The notes beneath the pieces are model-generated. The model did not search any database. It saw only the letters and a list, made by a program, of their open reading frames with translations, and was not told where the DNA came from. The position numbers and the translations under genes are program-made. From the NCBI GenBank assembly GCA_027858275.1, contig JAQIDA010000093.1, forward strand, positions 1 to 7,468: a DNA stretch of 7,468 bases, read 5' to 3'. Source of the DNA: Candidatus Kapaibacterium sp. (lineage in GTDB: Bacteria > Bacteroidota > Ignavibacteria > Kapaibacteriales > UBA2268). This document shows, in pieces, positions 1-6,367 of the stretch; position 1 is the first letter of the stretch, and each line of letters opens with the position of its first letter.

Positions 1-27
1 CCGGGCGACCACAAGGGTACGCCCCTA
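1..27. repeat. Fragment of a GC-rich palindromic intergenic repeat, cut by the window edge
   Basis: GGGCG at 3-7 pairs with CGCCC at 20-24, with an inner CC (9-10) and GG (15-16) that can also pair, giving a small imperfect hairpin far more GC-rich than the AT-rich sequence that follows. Short palindromes of this general form (GGGCGA...ACAAGG...CGCCC) are, from memory, dispersed between genes in many bacterial genomes. The element runs to the window edge, so its full length cannot be seen. It lies downstream of the dehydrogenase gene and is not coding as far as I can tell. Confidence 0.4.
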
Positions 28-73
28 CCTAAGATATTTTATGTTCAAGTGTTTGTTTCGTGCTGTCAACTTG

Positions 74-103
74 TCTAAAGTAAAGAAACTTTATATAAGT
101 TTC
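74..103 (-). terminator. Candidate weak intrinsic terminator of the short-chain dehydrogenase gene
   Basis: Read on the minus strand, GAAACTT (103-97) and AAGTTTC (91-85) form a perfect 7-bp stem around a 5-base loop, followed by a T-rich run (TTTACTTTA, about 84-76). It begins 26 bases after the TGA stop of the dehydrogenase. The stem is AT-rich and the U-tract is interrupted, so termination would be inefficient. Position and orientation fit a terminator better than anything else visible here. Confidence 0.4.
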
Positions 104-129
104 ACTATAAATATATTCAATATATTTTG

Positions 130-879
130 TCAATCCCTTTTCCAATTCCTAAAGAGAAAATCAAAAATCGTTCCCGGAAGAATTTTTAATATATAAGCAG
201 CAATATTCATAATTCTAGGAAACGCGATTCGAGATTTCCCGTTTTCGATTCCCTTAATGATAATAGTAGCTGCCTTTTTCGAATCCATCAAAAACGGCAT
301 TTTGAATTTATTCACGGAAGTCATATCAGTTTCCACAAAACCCGGGCGAACGTTGATGACCTTGACCGCCTCGTGCTTCAATTCAATCCGTGCCGAATCT
401 AAAAGATGAGTAACTGCCGCCTTACTTGCCGAGTAAGCACCTGATTCCGGCATTCCCCGTGAGTCAGCCAAAGAACTAACTCCGACAATTGTACCCGACT
501 TCCGAGCTTTCATCCCGGGAACCACAGCCTCAAATCCGTTAATCATACCGAAAACATTCACTTGAAAGATTCTTTTGAATTCCTCACTGTCCATATTCGC
601 GAACTTCGGCGAACCGGAAATGCCGGCGTTCAATACAGCTACATCAATATGTCCCAATTTATCTTCCGCAAAAGCTATGGCGGCTTTCATGTTGTCTATA
701 TTCGTAACGTCGCACTCGCAGAAGAAAGATTCTCCGCCGGATGAATTTATAGAACCGGAAAGATCTTCCAAGAGTCTCAGATCCCGAGCTGCGAGGACAA
801 CTTTATGACCAAGTTTGGCGTAACGCTCAGCGACGGCACGCCCGATGCCGCGTGAAGCTCCCGTAATGAAAATATTCAT
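130..879 (-). CDS. Classical short-chain dehydrogenase/reductase (SDR), probably NADP(H)-dependent
   Basis: A 249-residue cytoplasmic oxidoreductase with a single Rossmann domain, the usual length for classical SDRs. Visible motifs are the dinucleotide-binding TGASRGIG (6-13), a CDVT segment (56-59) where the adenine ring sits, NAG (84-86), and the catalytic tetrad N108, S136, Y149 and K153 (YSASK). RPGFVETDM (178-186) follows, as usual. R10 in the glycine loop and R32 after the second strand favour NADP(H) over NAD(H). The C-terminal 30 residues are hydrophobic with basic ends (FPRIMN...NWKRD), a tail seen in uncharacterised DltE/COG0300-like SDRs, and it may contact the membrane. The substrate cannot be told from sequence. 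The ATG at 879 is supported by AGGA at 890-887, seven bases upstream. It is transcribed divergently from the anion symporter and no partner gene lies beside it in view. Confidence 0.93.
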   Translation of the reverse strand: MNIFITGASRGIGRAVAERYAKLGHKVVLAARDLRLLEDLSGSINSSGGESFFCECDVTNIDNMKAAIAFAEDKLGHIDVAVLNAGISGSPKFANMDSEEFKRIFQVNVFGMINGFEAVVPGMKARKSGTIVGVSSLADSRGMPESGAYSASKAAVTHLLDSARIELKHEAVKVINVRPGFVETDMTSVNKFKMPFLMDSKKAATIIIKGIENGKSRIAFPRIMNIAAYILKILPGTIFDFLFRNWKRD

Positions 880-914
880 TAGTGATTCCTGTAGATTGAT
901 TGTATGTTTTTTGC

Positions 915-942
915 AAGATACGAAAATTTAAGAATTTGTTAA
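915..942 (-). promoter_or_regulatory. Candidate sigma70-type promoter for the short-chain dehydrogenase
   Basis: On the minus strand, TTAACA (942-937, five of six to TTGACA) is followed after 16 bases by TATCTT (920-915, four of six to TATAAT). Transcription would start near 908, giving a leader of about 29 bases that includes the AGGA ribosome binding site. The region is AT-rich, so chance matches are easy. If the host is a true Bacteroidota member, its promoter consensus differs and this call would be weaker. Confidence 0.3.
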
Positions 943-949
943 GATATAT

Positions 950-1202
950 GAACAGGATTTTACGAATTGGAGTAAAAGAACAGGATTAAGATGAATACTG
1001 TTCACTTAAACTCGGTCATCGAGCGGAGTCGAGATGCAGCACGTGATGAAAACAAGGCCAATAAGACATCTCGACTCCGCTCGATGACCAAAATTTAACT
1101 AAATAAACAGTATTGGGATTAAGATATCTGATTGATTTCAACAAAACAAGATATTATTTTTCTTAATCCTCTTCATCATCTTAATCCCGTTCAATCCTGT
1201 TC
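950..1202. repeat. Composite repeat of GGATTAAGAT-type units around a long palindrome
   Basis: GAACAGGATT occurs at 950-959 and 978-987 and is found inverted at 1193-1202. The longer unit at 978-994 (GAACAGGATTAAGATGA) matches the reverse complement of 1176-1192 at 16 of 17 bases. GGATTAAGAT also occurs as a direct repeat at 983-992 and 1116-1125, each copy one base outside a perfect 9-bp inverted pair: AATACTGTT (994-1002) and AACAGTATT (1106-1114). The whole is therefore a nested near-palindrome centred on about 1052. It could be a MITE-like insertion with the direct repeats as target duplications, or a REP/BIME-like accumulation of units. GGATTAAGAT-like words recur elsewhere in the element (for example inverted at 1164-1170 and 1178-1187), so the duplication reading is uncertain. 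Confidence 0.75.
1014..1089. repeat. Perfect 23-bp inverted repeat with 30-base spacer (REP/MITE-like core)
   Basis: The left arm at 1014-1036 (beginning GGTCATCGAGCGGAG) is the exact reverse complement of the right arm at 1067-1089 (ending CTCCGCTCGATGACC). The 30-base spacer at 1037-1066 has no evident internal symmetry apart from CACGTG. Outside the arms, TTAAA (1006-1010) faces TTTAA (1094-1098), and the 9-bp pair at 994-1002 and 1106-1114 extends the palindrome to about 121 bases. Arms with GAGCGGAGTCGA are, from memory, widely dispersed between genes in Bacteroidota, Chlorobi and cyanobacteria. No transposase is present, so any mobility would depend on an enzyme elsewhere. An RNA from either strand would fold into a strong hairpin. 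Confidence 0.85.
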
Positions 1203-1226
1203 AAATTAAATATTTCTCCCTATAAT
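1198..1226 (+). promoter_or_regulatory. Candidate promoter for the anion symporter gene
   Basis: A perfect TATAAT at 1221-1226 lies 46 bases before the chosen start codon. Seventeen bases upstream is TGTTCA (1198-1203), only three of six to the -35 consensus. The -35 region overlaps the end of the composite repeat, so the repeat may supply part of the promoter. Transcription would start near 1233, leaving a leader of about 39 bases. The -10 match is good and the -35 is poor. Confidence 0.35.
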
Positions 1227-1271
1227 TTCTTATATTGAGAAATCTGATTAATGATTATCGGCGGAGAATCA

Positions 1272-2756
1272 ATGACGGAAACAGCAGGATTACGAAATAA
1301 AACACAGAACATAGGGCTAATCCTCGGCCTGATAATTTTCGCGATATTAATGTTTAGCGACTTAGTCCCGAACAATCCTGCCGCTACACGTACAGCTGCA
1401 TTGGCAGCTCTTGCGGCGACATGGTGGATAACAGAGGCTATCCCCTTGGCAGCAACTGCATTGATTCCCTTGATTCTCTTTCCTTTGCTCGGCGTGATGA
1501 GCGGAAAATCAGTAGCCGTACAGTATTTCAACAGCACGATATTTTTGTTTGTCGGCGGATTCTTAATTGCCGGAGCAATGGAAAAATGTAATCTGCACAA
1601 GCGAATCGCACTCAGGATAATCCGTATAATCGGGGTTTCACCAACGGGTATAATTTTTGGATTTATGGCCGCCTCAGCCTTTCTGTCAGCATTTATTTCT
1701 AATACTGCAACAGCAGTTATGATGCTGCCTATAGCAATTGCGGTTATCTCCAAAGCTGAAGCCGTTTCCGGCGAGAAAGACTCTAAAAAATTTGCGACAG
1801 GGCTGATGCTCGGTATTGCCTACGCCGCCTCGGTCGGGGGAGTGTCCACTTTAGTAGGTACGCCGCCCAATCTCGTTTTTCACAGAATATTCGAGATGAG
1901 TTTCCCTGACGCTCCCGAAATTAGTTTCGGACTGTGGACAATTTTCGCTTTGCCGCTGACGGTCGTGATGCTTGTCGTTATATGGATTTTATTGACAAAA
2001 ATCTTCTTCAAATCCAACAAAACTATCATAGACAAACATACAATTGATGATGAATATAAGTCGCTCGGCAAAATGTCGTCCGATGAAAAATCCGTGATGA
2101 TAATATTTGTTCTTACAGCCGTTCTGTGGATGTTCCGCCAAGATTTGAATATAGGGGCTTTCCACCTGCCCGGTTGGTCAAATTTCCTGAGTTCCCCAAA
2201 ATTAATCGATGACGGAACCGTGGCGATATTTATGAGTATGCTCCTGTTTTTCATCCCTTCAAAAAACAAAGGGCAAATGATACTCGGCAAAGATGCATTC
2301 ACTCGTTTGCCGTGGGGTATAATCATATTATTCGGCGGCGGTTTTGCTTTAGCTGCCGGTTTCGCTGAATCCGGTCTGTCGGAATCTCTCGGCAAAATGT
2401 TGAGCGGAGCAGCTGACAGTCCGCTCTTAGTGACAATCGCCTCCGTCTCAGCCGGATTAACTTTCCTGACTGAACTGACCTCGAACACTGCGACCACTCA
2501 GACAATACTTCCGATATTGGCATCGGTCTCAAAAGCAACGGGGATCAATCCCTTATTACTAATGATCCCTGCAACCATATCGGCCTCATTCGCATTTATG
2601 CTGCCGGTCGCGACTCCGCCGAACGCAATTATCTTCGGTTCCGGTAAAGTCCGCATCGCTGATATGGTGAAAGTTGGAATTGTTCTGAATCTGATCGGTG
2701 TCTTTGTGACGACTGTCCTGTTTTTGACTTGGGGCAGATTTGTATTTGGAATCTGA
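1272..2756 (+). CDS. DASS/SLC13 family sodium:anion (dicarboxylate or sulfate) symporter
   Basis: An inner-membrane secondary transporter of 494 residues with the two inverted halves of the divalent anion:Na+ symporter family (VcINDY, SLC13). Numbered from the ATG at 1272, the first half carries the SNT signature at 143-145 and GTPPN at 196-200. The second half repeats them as SNT at 404-406 and ATPPN at 447-451. These pairs line the two sodium sites and the carboxylate site in structures of the family. About 11 strongly hydrophobic segments alternate with a charged loop near 245-275. An in-frame ATG at 1251 would add seven residues, but the ATG at 1272 has GGAG (1263-1266) five bases upstream, so I prefer it. 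Intact motifs suggest a working transporter. Whether it carries succinate/malate-like dicarboxylates, citrate or sulfate cannot be decided. No sulfur-assimilation or TCA gene sits beside it to help. Confidence 0.93.
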   Translation: MTETAGLRNKTQNIGLILGLIIFAILMFSDLVPNNPAATRTAALAALAATWWITEAIPLAATALIPLILFPLLGVMSGKSVAVQYFNSTIFLFVGGFLIAGAMEKCNLHKRIALRIIRIIGVSPTGIIFGFMAASAFLSAFISNTATAVMMLPIAIAVISKAEAVSGEKDSKKFATGLMLGIAYAASVGGVSTLVGTPPNLVFHRIFEMSFPDAPEISFGLWTIFALPLTVVMLVVIWILLTKIFFKSNKTIIDKHTIDDEYKSLGKMSSDEKSVMIIFVLTAVLWMFRQDLNIGAFHLPGWSNFLSSPKLIDDGTVAIFMSMLLFFIPSKNKGQMILGKDAFTRLPWGIIILFGGGFALAAGFAESGLSESLGKMLSGAADSPLLVTIASVSAGLTFLTELTSNTATTQTILPILASVSKATGINPLLLMIPATISASFAFMLPVATPPNAIIFGSGKVRIADMVKVGIVLNLIGVFVTTVLFLTWGRFVFGI

Positions 2757-2776
2757 TCAATATTAAATATTAGTAT

Positions 2777-2805
2777 TTGATATATCTCTGAATATTCCTT
2801 AAACT
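2777..2805 (+). promoter_or_regulatory. Candidate promoter for thiamine pyrophosphokinase
   Basis: TTGATA (2777-2782, five of six) and TAAACT (2800-2805, four of six) are separated by 17 bases in the 103-base gap after the symporter. Transcription would begin near 2812, with a leader of roughly 48 bases. The leader is too short for a TPP riboswitch and I see none of its conserved elements (such as CUGAGA), so the gene does not look riboswitch-controlled. Co-transcription with the symporter is an alternative. Confidence 0.25.
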
Positions 2806-2859
2806 GTGCTTTCTGAATAAATATTATAAAGCTATAGAATTGCCGGGAGCCTCATAAAT

Positions 2860-3540
2860 ATGAACGACAAAAAATATACTACACTCAGTTTTGGGAAATT
2901 GAAATTCGACGCGGCTATTTGCCTAAACAGCGATTTACCCTCTTTGGAAGAGTTCGCAAAGTTGGGTGATATGCCAATACTTGCCGCGGACGGAGCCGCC
3001 GGCAGACTCAGGAAAATAGGAGTGACGCCATCTGTTATTATCGGTGATTTGGATTCGCTGTCCTCAGAAGATATTGCGCATTTTGAAAAAGTGAAAATTA
3101 TCTCTGTGCCTGATCAGGATACAAATGATTTTGAAAAAACTCTCAAATACGCCCAATCAATGAATTATCATTCAGTACTGATCCTCGGCATTCACGGGGG
3201 AGAAATGGAACATACTTTGAACAACTGGAGTGTGTTTGCTCGATATTCAAAATCGATGAATCTTGCTTTGTATGATGCAGGTCGTTACGGCATTTCTCTT
3301 GATAAAAGCATTCATGCGGAAGTAAAAACAGGGGAGACAATTTCCTTGATACCTCAGACTAAAACCATAATATCAACTGAGAATTTGAAATGGCAATTAT
3401 CAGAAGAGATTCTGCAGCTTGCTGTTCGAGAAGGGGCGAGGAATGTGGCGGAATCGGATTCGATTACTCTGGAAATACACAGGGGAGAGCTGCTGCTCTT
3501 CATTGACGGCAGACTGCCTTCCGCGCCGTCTTATGATTAA
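2860..3540 (+). CDS. Thiamine pyrophosphokinase (thiamine diphosphokinase)
   Basis: Transfers a pyrophosphate from ATP to thiamine to make thiamine diphosphate, the cytosolic step that completes use of salvaged thiamine. The 226 residues match the usual TPK length and two-domain order. In the N-terminal catalytic domain are AADGAA (42-47), the metal-binding GDLDS (62-66), DQDTND (85-90, the usual D-x-D-x-T/N-D acidic motif), and GIHGGEMEHTLNN (110-122), where most members have GGRxDHxLxN. The C-terminal beta domain has STENLKW (172-178), the thiamine-binding strand, and ends with a GELLLFI strand (209-215). The change from R-x-D-H to E-M-E-H keeps the acidic and histidine positions. The ATG at 2860 has GGGAG at 2845-2849, ten bases upstream. 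No thi biosynthesis genes are nearby, which fits a salvage role. Its stop lies 8 bases from the stop of the convergent phosphatase gene. The family is known as thiN/tenI-independent TPK, and I leave the symbol blank because naming differs between groups. Confidence 0.92.
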   Translation: MNDKKYTTLSFGKLKFDAAICLNSDLPSLEEFAKLGDMPILAADGAAGRLRKIGVTPSVIIGDLDSLSSEDIAHFEKVKIISVPDQDTNDFEKTLKYAQSMNYHSVLILGIHGGEMEHTLNNWSVFARYSKSMNLALYDAGRYGISLDKSIHAEVKTGETISLIPQTKTIISTENLKWQLSEEILQLAVREGARNVAESDSITLEIHRGELLLFIDGRLPSAPSYD

Positions 3541-3548
3541 ATACGATA

Positions 3549-5261
3549 CTATATCGCCTTAATAACAGCCATAGTTATATCATCATATTGAGCAGTGCCG
3601 GCGGCAAAATTTTGAACAGCCTGAATTTGGTCATGCATTATTGAACTCGCCGATTGTCCGGCATCTCGTATCAGATATTCCATTATCCGATCTTCCCCGA
3701 ATTCATTATTATCCGCGTCGGGAGTTTCGTTTACACCGTCGGTATACATCAGCACAATATCGCCGCTTTTAAGATTAATAAGCCCGCTGTTATGCTTTAT
3801 AGGTCCGTCCGTTACGCCGAGAATCAACCCTCCGTTTTTCAACATTTCCACGCTTCCGTCTTTTTTGAGGAAGATAGGCGGATTGTGTCCGGCGTTTATA
3901 TATTCAAAGGATTTGCCCTCCGAGTTTAATATCCCGCAGAAAGCTGTGACAAACTTGTCGGCAGTAGTGTTTTGGTAAACTATGCCGTTGAGTCGTTCCA
4001 TTATTTCTTTCAAGGGCAATCTCAACGGAGCCAGAACTCGCAATACCGCCTGAACATTTGCCATCAGCAGCGCGGCAGGCATCCCCTTGCCCGAGACGTC
4101 GGCAACGACGACCAAAGTCTCATGCTCGGACAATTTAATAAAGTCATAATAATCACCGCCCACCTGTCTCGACGGAATTGTTGTGCCGGCTGTGTCGAAT
4201 CCGACGATCTCCGGCAATTCACTCGGCAGCAGATTATTTTGTATTTCACGAGCTGTTTGCAGTTCGCTTTGAAGTCGTTTTTTATCAAGTTCTTCACGGA
4301 ATAATCTCTCGTTTTCCAAAGCCGAAATTGCAGTAGTACCGAGTGCCTCAATAAACTGAATGTTCTCCGCTTCGAACTTGTCCGAATTCATTTTCTTGCC
4401 GATAAGCAGCAGACCTTTCACAGATCCCTGCACATTCATAGAAGATGTAATACACAAATCAAATTCTTTAACAAAATCAGCAATGTCTGTATCTTCTGTA
4501 TCTGATATATCAGCAGTTTGCTCAAAACGCAGAAGCAAACGCAATTTGTCTGCCGGCAATTCAGCGTCGAATCTGTTAACCAAAGGTTCAAATTTAATTT
4601 CAGAGCTTACCTCACTCCCTGAGCCTTGTTCAGTGAGCATAAATAAGGCGAAGCGTGTGACCATCAATTGTCCCATCAAGTGCAAAGACAGCAATCCGAC
4701 TATTTGCTCTCTTGTCAACAATAAACTGAAATCATTGTTAATTTCAAATAATGTAGACAACAACTGATTCTGCTTTTCAACGTTCTTTTTTTCAAGAATC
4801 AGCGAGGTTTTATCCGCCGCGCTGCCCAATGCGTTTGCACAAATTGTGCCGACAAGTTTGGCATAATATTGCTCATCATCTCTGAGATCTTTTGAATTTA
4901 TCGGGCGGCTGATGCATATCAACGCAAGGAGATTATGTTCGTAAATGACAGGCAAACCGAAAAAATAACCTGCGTCGAGCAATGCCTTTTCGACAGTTTC
5001 CTTTTTGTCAAACGGTCTAAAATTTTGAATGCTAAAAGCCGGCAATTCCTTCAGTTTACATTTACCTTTGGAGATTTCAACCCTGAATTTCTTTTTATCT
5101 TTGTCCGGGATCAGGACAGCTGCGCGAAACACTCGAAGCTTCCCCATCAAAGTCAGCAATGCGGCGTTGAGAATATAATTAGAATCAGTGCTTTCATTCA
5201 ACTTCGCGCTGAGATCGAGCAAGGACTCCAAATTTATTGATATTGTGCTTTTCGTATTCAT
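3549..5261 (-). CDS. GAF-GAF-SpoIIE domain PP2C-type serine phosphatase (RsbU/IcfG-like)
   Basis: A cytoplasmic, metal-dependent protein serine/threonine phosphatase with sensor domains. Numbered from the ATG at 5261 (570 residues), there are two GAF-like domains at about 18-145 and 168-315. A charged helical linker (about 316-345) ends in REIQNNLLP, typical of the junction to SpoIIE/PP2C domains. The catalytic domain fills 345-570 with all expected metal ligands: GGDYYD (368-373), ADVSGKG (387-393), TDG (507-509) and YDD (559-561). Enzymes of this class dephosphorylate STAS-domain anti-sigma antagonists in partner-switching control of stress or envelope responses. No STAS protein or HATPase kinase is visible here, so the target is unknown. 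An in-frame TTG at 5267 would add two residues. Neither start has a clear Shine-Dalgarno, and translation may be coupled to the lipoprotein gene ending 24 bases upstream. Confidence 0.93.
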   Translation of the reverse strand: MNTKSTISINLESLLDLSAKLNESTDSNYILNAALLTLMGKLRVFRAAVLIPDKDKKKFRVEISKGKCKLKELPAFSIQNFRPFDKKETVEKALLDAGYFFGLPVIYEHNLLALICISRPINSKDLRDDEQYYAKLVGTICANALGSAADKTSLILEKKNVEKQNQLLSTLFEINNDFSLLLTREQIVGLLSLHLMGQLMVTRFALFMLTEQGSGSEVSSEIKFEPLVNRFDAELPADKLRLLLRFEQTADISDTEDTDIADFVKEFDLCITSSMNVQGSVKGLLLIGKKMNSDKFEAENIQFIEALGTTAISALENERLFREELDKKRLQSELQTAREIQNNLLPSELPEIVGFDTAGTTIPSRQVGGDYYDFIKLSEHETLVVVADVSGKGMPAALLMANVQAVLRVLAPLRLPLKEIMERLNGIVYQNTTADKFVTAFCGILNSEGKSFEYINAGHNPPIFLKKDGSVEMLKNGGLILGVTDGPIKHNSGLINLKSGDIVLMYTDGVNETPDADNNEFGEDRIMEYLIRDAGQSASSIMHDQIQAVQNFAAGTAQYDDITMAVIKAI

Positions 5262-5285
5262 ATCCAACTTATTGATATTTAAATC

Positions 5286-6320
5286 CTACAAAGTAATAAC
5301 AGAGTTTATCGTCGTCGGCATTAAGATTTTCTCTTCGATATTGTTATTCGCCGGATTAAACAGCATAAGATTCATTGAATCATTTTCAAACAACAACAAT
5401 CTTTTTCGATGTTTGGCATAATAAACTAGATCATATTTACCTCGCAAAACAGGTATAGGAGAGCTGACTGACAGCGTATAAATTTTGATCAGAAATTCAT
5501 CCGTTGAAAAATAACAATAGTTATTGTCCGCGACATCGGCTGATATCGGGCGCATATCTATAGAATTATATCTTGTTATACTCAGATCAGATTTGCCGAT
5601 CAACTCATGATTAATCGGGTTGATAAGAGCCAATTCACACTCTGTTTTTTTATCTGTATCGTCATATTTACCCGCTCCTGCCGAGAGGATTACAATTTTG
5701 CCTTGGTCGGGAGAAACACCTGCGAATATCGGCGCGTAAGAAACGAATACTTCCGCTTCCTGCTTATGCGTTCGAGTATCTATTACCGTCGCATAGTTAG
5801 AACCGCGGCAAGCCACAAACATCTGATTGCCTACACAGGCAGCCGAAACCGGATTGTTTTTCGTTTCAATTTGTCGGGCAATTGTGTAATTTGTCATATC
5901 GATCAGCGAGATTTTTGAATTATTACCGTGTAGAACGTAAGCATCGGTAGCGTTTGGGAAACTTATATCAGTCGGCTCAAGTTTCTCGGCTGAAAAATCA
6001 TAAACTGCCAAGCGTTCAAAAGTCTGATCATTGAAAACTTCAATACTGTAATTCTCAGGGATCAAAACATATAATTTATCCATAAATCTAAGGAGTTTTG
6101 ACGGAATATCGCTAAGCGGCTCGGTATTATTATCCGCAAGCAAATCCTCGGACAGAATTTCTCCGTCAGGCAGCCCAATTTTGATCAATCTGTTGTTTTG
6201 ACTCGAAGCCGCAACGACAGAATAATCAATATCAGAATTGTTAATTGTTATCTCATCATATTCGCAAGAACTCAAAGAGACGATTAGAACGGAAAGCAAC
6301 AGTATAATAAATGATTTCAT
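5286..6320 (-). CDS. Exported lipoprotein, probably a YncE/YVTN-like beta-propeller
   Basis: A 344-residue protein with a clear lipoprotein signal: K2, a hydrophobic core (4-15) and lipobox LSSC with the acylated Cys at 19, followed by acidic EYDE. This predicts anchoring in the outer or inner membrane facing the periplasm or the surface. The rest is a run of beta-strand-rich repeats resembling YVTN/YncE blades. The best examples are about 136-170 (SKISLIDMTNYTI...MFVA) and 176-214 (ATVIDTRTHKQEAE... followed by GVSPDQGKIVILSAG). These 'value bound to a key, then change over time' repeats form propellers of uncertain ligand. No catalytic motif is seen. The ATG at 6320 has GGAG at 6331-6328, seven bases upstream. 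It lies between the purine nucleoside phosphorylase and the SpoIIE-type phosphatase in a probable operon, which does not explain its role. The lipoprotein call is firm and the propeller call is moderate. Confidence 0.8.
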   Translation of the reverse strand: MKSFIILLLSVLIVSLSSCEYDEITINNSDIDYSVVAASSQNNRLIKIGLPDGEILSEDLLADNNTEPLSDIPSKLLRFMDKLYVLIPENYSIEVFNDQTFERLAVYDFSAEKLEPTDISFPNATDAYVLHGNNSKISLIDMTNYTIARQIETKNNPVSAACVGNQMFVACRGSNYATVIDTRTHKQEAEVFVSYAPIFAGVSPDQGKIVILSAGAGKYDDTDKKTECELALINPINHELIGKSDLSITRYNSIDMRPISADVADNNYCYFSTDEFLIKIYTLSVSSPIPVLRGKYDLVYYAKHRKRLLLFENDSMNLMLFNPANNNIEEKILMPTTINSVITL

Positions 6321-6367
6321 AATAAAACTCCGAATATATATTTAATTATTTGATAAATGCAGAATCA

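Larger units (their letters stand above)
880..1271. other. Divergent intergenic region with promoters and a nested palindromic repeat
   Basis: About 390 bases separate the divergent dehydrogenase and symporter genes. I find no credible coding frame, tRNA or rRNA. The stretch holds a candidate promoter for each flanking gene at its two ends, and between them (about 950-1202) a composite repeat built from inverted and direct copies of short units, described separately. Since both genes point away from this gap, its strong hairpin is not needed as a terminator for either. Confidence 0.7.

Noticed and set aside
1014..1089. Strong hairpin as a bidirectional terminator
   Set aside because: Both neighbouring genes are transcribed away from it, and neither arm is followed by a run of T residues.
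983..1202. Possible CRISPR array or tandem repeat from the recurring GGATTAAGAT words
   Set aside because: The copies are irregularly spaced and in both orientations, with no uniform spacers and no cas genes. An interspersed palindromic repeat explains them better.
1220..1753. Long open frame of 177 codons antisense to the anion symporter
   Set aside because: It is the complement of a strongly conserved transporter, has low-complexity Ile/Ala-rich composition and matches no family I know. The same holds for the antisense frame at 1880-2497.
2756..2781. Hairpin-like sequence starting at the symporter stop codon (ATCAATATTAA facing TTAGTATTTGAT)
   Set aside because: The stem is almost entirely A/T, needs a bulge and a G-U pair, and is not followed by a U-tract, so I do not call it a terminator.
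2757..2859. Possible TPP riboswitch before thiamine pyrophosphokinase
   Set aside because: The gap is only 103 bases, is AT-rich, and lacks the conserved thi-box words, so a riboswitch is not supported.
3654..4767. Plus-strand open frames within the phosphatase region (for example 3654-3929, 3972-4304, 4360-4767)
   Set aside because: They lie opposite the GAF and SpoIIE domains, whose motifs are intact, and their translations resemble no known protein.
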